A DNA stretch of 64,000 nt from Mesonia aquimarina (GTDB taxonomy: Bacteria; Bacteroidota; Bacteroidia; Flavobacteriales; Flavobacteriaceae): NCBI RefSeq assembly GCF_003667275.1, contig NZ_RCNV01000003.1, forward strand, positions 62,001-126,000. Direction: 5' to 3'. Positions 60,802 through 64,000 of the stretch are shown in pieces; the stretch's first letter is position 1, and every line of letters starts with the position of its first letter. The notes beneath the pieces were generated by a model that searched no databases, was not told where the DNA came from, and saw nothing but the letters and a program-made list of their open reading frames with translations. Made by a program: the position numbers and the translations under genes.

Positions 60802-62904
60802 ATGGAAAATCACGAACACCACAATCACGATGAAATGGACCATTCTAAAATGGACCATTCGAAGATGAAACACAAAAAAGAAGACCATTCTAAAATGAAC
60901 CACAAAGGTGGAGACCATTCTGGCCACAATCCAGGGCACGGAGAACACGGGCACGACCATCATAAAATGATGATTGCCGATTTTAGAAAACGGTTTTGGG
61001 TAACCCTTGTACTTACTATTCCCATACTGTTCTTCTCGCCGATGATTCAGGACTTTTTTGGATATGAGTTTTTGCTTCCCGGAAATCCATATATCCTTTT
61101 TGCACTTTCCACAATCGTATATTTCTATGGTGGTTGGCCATTTTTAAAAGGATTCTGGTCTGAAATCAAAAAAGGTGCGCCAGGAATGATGACCTTGATT
61201 TCTATGGCAATTTCTGTAGCTTATTTTTATAGCACCGCGACCGTATTTGGCTTAAGAGGCGAAGACTTTTTCTGGGAGCTATCAACACTTATAGCCATAA
61301 TGTTGCTTGGTCATTGGATAGAAATGAAAAGTGTGTTAGGTGCGTCAAAAGCTTTACAGTTACTGGTAAGTATGATGCCTGCGGAAGCGCACAGGGTAAA
61401 AGGCGACATCATAGAAGACATCCCTCTTGAAGATTTACTAAAGGATGATGTGATTTTGGTTAAACCAGGTGAAAAAGTTCCTGCTGATGGGATTATAGTA
61501 GACGGTTCAAGTTACCTGAACGAATCTATGCTTACAGGCGAATCCAAACCTGTAAAAAAAGATGAAAACGATAAGGTTATTGGTGGTTCGGTAAATGGTA
61601 ACAGTACCTTAAAAGTAAAGGTTGAGCATACTGGAAAAGATAGCTATCTCAACAAGGTCATCAAAATGGTCGAAGAAGCGCAAAAAACCAAATCCAAGAT
61701 GCAAAATCTTTCAGACAGGGCTGCAAAATGGTTAACCTATATCGCTTTGGCTATTGGTTTTGGAACATTAGCGGTATGGCTGATTTTAGGCTTTCCATTT
61801 GTCTATGCTTTAGAAAGAATGGTTACCGTTATGGTCATTGCTTGTCCACACGCATTAGGTCTTGCCATACCACTTGTGGTTGCTATTTCTACTGCTGTTT
61901 CAGCTCAAAACGGGTTATTAATTCGAAATAGGACAGCTTTTGAAGAATCCCGAAAAATATCAGCTTTATTGTTTGATAAAACGGGAACATTGACCAAAGG
62001 CGATTTTGGCGTTACTCGAATTGAGTCTGTTAGCGAAACTTATTCATCTGAAGAAATTTTAAGGCTTTCGAGTGCATTGGAACAAAGTTCGGAACATCCT
62101 ATCGCCGTAGGTATTATTAAAAAAGTCAAAGAAGATAATATGACCATCCCAAAGCCTGAAAACTTTAATGCAATTACAGGTAAAGGCGTTGAGGCCAATG
62201 TAGAAGGTAAGCAAGTAAAAGTGGTTAGTCCTGGTTTTTTAAGGGATGAAAAAATCACTATTCCTGAAGATGCTTATAGTGACGCTGCTGAAACTGTTGT
62301 ATTTGTATTAATTGAAGGACAACTAGCAGGATACATTGCGCTTGCTGATGAAATAAGACCTGAATCTGCGGAAGCTATAAAAATATTTAAAAAGAATAAT
62401 ATCAAAGTTTTGATGGCAACAGGAGATAACGAAAAAACAGCCAAAGCTGTAAGTGATAAGCTTGGCTTGGATGGTTACTATGCTGAAGTGCTGCCACATC
62501 AAAAGGTAGAAATTGTAGAAGAGTTACAGAACAAAGGCGATTTTGTAGCGATGACGGGCGATGGTGTAAACGATGCGCCTGCACTTGCAAAAGCTGATGT
62601 TGGTATTGCCGTTGGTTCCGGAACAGATGTGGCTGCTGAAACTGCCGATATTATTTTGGTAAATAGCAATCCACAGGATATTGCCAATCTAATTCTATTC
62701 GGAAAAGCGACCTATAACAAAATGATTCAGAATCTAATCTGGGCTACGGGATATAATGTAGTGGCTATTCCTTTAGCAGCTGGCGTACTATATTCTTCAG
62801 GCTTTGTTTTAGGACCTGCCGTTGGAGCTGTATTTATGAGTTTGAGCACCATTATAGTGGCCATTAATGCACAATTGTTAAAAAGAAAAATCGGTAAAAA
62901 ATAA
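60802..62904 (+). CDS. CopB-type copper-exporting P1B ATPase (CPH class)
   Basis: Exports copper or silver from the cytoplasm. The 700-aa protein begins with about 50 residues rich in His, Asp and Met (HHNHDEMDHSKMDHSKMKH) instead of HMA domains. The transmembrane metal site is CPH (ACPHALGLAIP) rather than CPC, placing it in the IB-3/CopB group. Other motifs: TGESKPVKK, DKTGTLTKGD, SEHPIAVG, GDGVNDAPAL. It complements CopA at 20816-23074, which has CPC and an HMA domain. Its stop codon precedes the MFS start directly. Confidence 0.95.
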   Translation: MENHEHHNHDEMDHSKMDHSKMKHKKEDHSKMNHKGGDHSGHNPGHGEHGHDHHKMMIADFRKRFWVTLVLTIPILFFSPMIQDFFGYEFLLPGNPYILFALSTIVYFYGGWPFLKGFWSEIKKGAPGMMTLISMAISVAYFYSTATVFGLRGEDFFWELSTLIAIMLLGHWIEMKSVLGASKALQLLVSMMPAEAHRVKGDIIEDIPLEDLLKDDVILVKPGEKVPADGIIVDGSSYLNESMLTGESKPVKKDENDKVIGGSVNGNSTLKVKVEHTGKDSYLNKVIKMVEEAQKTKSKMQNLSDRAAKWLTYIALAIGFGTLAVWLILGFPFVYALERMVTVMVIACPHALGLAIPLVVAISTAVSAQNGLLIRNRTAFEESRKISALLFDKTGTLTKGDFGVTRIESVSETYSSEEILRLSSALEQSSEHPIAVGIIKKVKEDNMTIPKPENFNAITGKGVEANVEGKQVKVVSPGFLRDEKITIPEDAYSDAAETVVFVLIEGQLAGYIALADEIRPESAEAIKIFKKNNIKVLMATGDNEKTAKAVSDKLGLDGYYAEVLPHQKVEIVEELQNKGDFVAMTGDGVNDAPALAKADVGIAVGSGTDVAAETADIILVNSNPQDIANLILFGKATYNKMIQNLIWATGYNVVAIPLAAGVLYSSGFVLGPAVGAVFMSLSTIIVAINAQLLKRKIGKK

Positions 62905-64000
62905 ATGGAAAGAAAAGAAAAACTCAACAGGATATTTTTAATCCTGTTGAGTTTATTTGTAGTGATGTTGGGCTATGGTATATTATTGCCAACCCTTCCT
63001 TACTATACCGAAAGATTAGCTTTAAAAGACAATCTTGATACCGATTTAATCAACTTCCATATTGGACTGCTTACAAGCATTTATCCATTATTTCAATTAA
63101 TTTTTGTTGTGGTATGGGGAAAGCTTTCAGATAGATATGGACGTAAACCAATTATATTAATCGGTCTAATTGGGTTTGTTATAATGCAATTGCTTACTGG
63201 TCTAGCAACATCTTTGACAATGCTATATATTGCTCGAATATTTGGAGGTATTTTTACGTCTTCAGTTATTCCTGTTAGCAACGCATATTTAAGCGACATT
63301 ACTTCAGAAAAACGGAGAACCAAAATAATGGCCTGGTCTGGTGTTGCTATTAGCTCTGGTGTTATTTTTGGCCCTGTCATTGGTGGCTTTCTGTCTCAAA
63401 CTGACCTTCATTTAAAATATACGATAGGTCTGCTGCATTTAGACCGATTTTCAGTACCCTTTTTGTTTGCCGCTCTTCTAGGACTTATAGTCTTATTTGT
63501 AGTAGCAAAATGGTTAAAAAACACCACTCGCGTACATACGTTCACAACACAAAAAGCGAGCTTGCGATTCACATTTACCAAATATTTTGTCGTATTACTG
63601 GGTCTGTCGTTTGTCATCCAATTTGTAGTAACGCTGTTTGAAACTGTCTTTTCAATATATGGGAAAGATGAATTAGGATTTAACAGTAACCAAATAGGTA
63701 TTGGTTTTATGCTATGTGGTTCAATAATGGCTGTTTTACAACCTTTGTTCGCTACTTACGGAGAGAAGTTTTTATCCACAAAGAAACAAATTGCATTAGG
63801 GTTGTTTATATCTGGATTATCCTTAATTGTCTTTCCCTTTTTTAAGAATGAATACTTGGTATATGTGTTAATCGTTGTTTTCGCTGCTGGAGGTGCTATG
63901 GTAACCCCAAATTTACTTTCTGCGGTCTCATTAATATCAAAGCAAAATACTGGCAGGAACATTTCTATTCAGAGCTCTACTAATAGCGTTGGTCAAATTC
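62905..64000 (+). CDS. MFS transporter, TCR/Tet-like (3' end outside window)
   Basis: The reading frame starts MERKEKLNRIFLILLSLFVVM at the stop codon of the copper ATPase. It shows helices and motif A in the loop after helix 2 (WGKLSDRYGRKPIIL), with a conserved D/E in helix 4 region (LYIARIFGGIFTSSVIPV), as in tetracycline-type H+-antiporters. The frame is open to the window edge (365 codons seen), so the substrate and end are unknown. It probably exports a drug or a metal-chelating metabolite. Confidence 0.85.
   Translation, partial: MERKEKLNRIFLILLSLFVVMLGYGILLPTLPYYTERLALKDNLDTDLINFHIGLLTSIYPLFQLIFVVVWGKLSDRYGRKPIILIGLIGFVIMQLLTGLATSLTMLYIARIFGGIFTSSVIPVSNAYLSDITSEKRRTKIMAWSGVAISSGVIFGPVIGGFLSQTDLHLKYTIGLLHLDRFSVPFLFAALLGLIVLFVVAKWLKNTTRVHTFTTQKASLRFTFTKYFVVLLGLSFVIQFVVTLFETVFSIYGKDELGFNSNQIGIGFMLCGSIMAVLQPLFATYGEKFLSTKKQIALGLFISGLSLIVFPFFKNEYLVYVLIVVFAAGGAMVTPNLLSAVSLISKQNTGRNISIQSSTNSVGQI

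Larger units (their letters stand above)
16392..64000. mobile_element. Integrated metal-resistance and metabolism island (right end outside window)
   Basis: The element begins at the tRNA-Leu remnant and includes the adjacent tyrosine recombinase. From here to the window edge no housekeeping gene of the kind found at 1-16 kb appears; instead there are copper, mercury and stress genes. The sequence also looks visibly richer in G and C than the left flank. No relaxase, type IV secretion, replication or transposase genes are visible, so it may be a non-conjugative genomic island, a mobilisable element, or an ICE with transfer genes further right. The right limit and any nested elements are unknown. 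Confidence 0.7.

Noticed and set aside
1-64000. CRISPR array, transposase or insertion sequence
   Set aside because: No regularly spaced repeat array and no transposase-like frame with terminal inverted repeats was seen anywhere in the window.

Overview
The window is AT-rich DNA from a member of the Bacteroidota, almost certainly a marine or environmental Flavobacteriaceae. Reasons: the order rpmB-rpmG-DUF4295-ftsY-rimO, a BshC bacillithiol ligase, promoters of the TTTG/TAnnTTTG type, HYC_CC_PP and DUF3347 proteins, and MerTP fusion proteins.

Bases 1 to about 16390 are ordinary chromosome, all on the minus strand: a LysM/periplasmic-binding protein, guaA, a group II PLP decarboxylase, bshC, rimO, ftsY, ribosomal proteins L33 and L28, cinA, an HPt protein, an FAH-family hydrolase, a DnaQ-like exonuclease, a 2-oxo acid dehydrogenase E2, a family 2 glycosyltransferase and recR. 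At 16392-16448 lies only the 3' part of a tRNA-Leu(UAG) gene. It is followed at once by paired direct repeats and a tyrosine recombinase. This is the left end of an integrated element that runs past the right edge of the window (at least 47.6 kb). No conjugation genes and no right end are visible.

The element has four parts. (1) 16.5-19.8 kb: integrase, an unrecognised two-gene unit whose second protein carries a PD-(D/E)XK-like signature, and an HNH nuclease stump. (2) 19.8-27.4 kb, minus strand: MtfA-like peptidase, copper chaperone and CopA ATPase, an ArsR-controlled mer-like cluster with two MerTP transporters and no mercuric reductase, a methyltransferase and an AraC regulator with an N-terminal metal-binding motif. 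(3) 27.4-41.2 kb, minus strand: a copper/silver efflux block (CusB, DUF305, PepSY, DUF3347 proteins, haem-binding protein, DUF302, multicopper oxidase fused to a CopB-like barrel, CusC, CusA). (4) 41.5-64 kb, plus strand: a second AraC regulator of the same design, then about 22 tightly packed genes. These encode small membrane and metal-binding proteins, a lycopene-cyclase-like protein, universal stress proteins, an NDH-2 type dehydrogenase, transporters, a set of glycolytic and fermentative enzymes of unusual isotype (type II GAPDH, class I aldolase, PFK, D-lactate dehydrogenase), an ATP-cone/Mrr nuclease fusion, a beta-CASP RNase, an archaeal-type AMP phosphorylase with a PRPP synthetase, a CPH-type (CopB) copper ATPase and an MFS exporter.

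The parts fit one reading: a transferable copper/mercury resistance island that also carries a replacement central-metabolism cassette using metal-independent or Fe-S-free enzymes. The transport and detoxification functions are well supported by motifs. The metabolic interpretation is inference.
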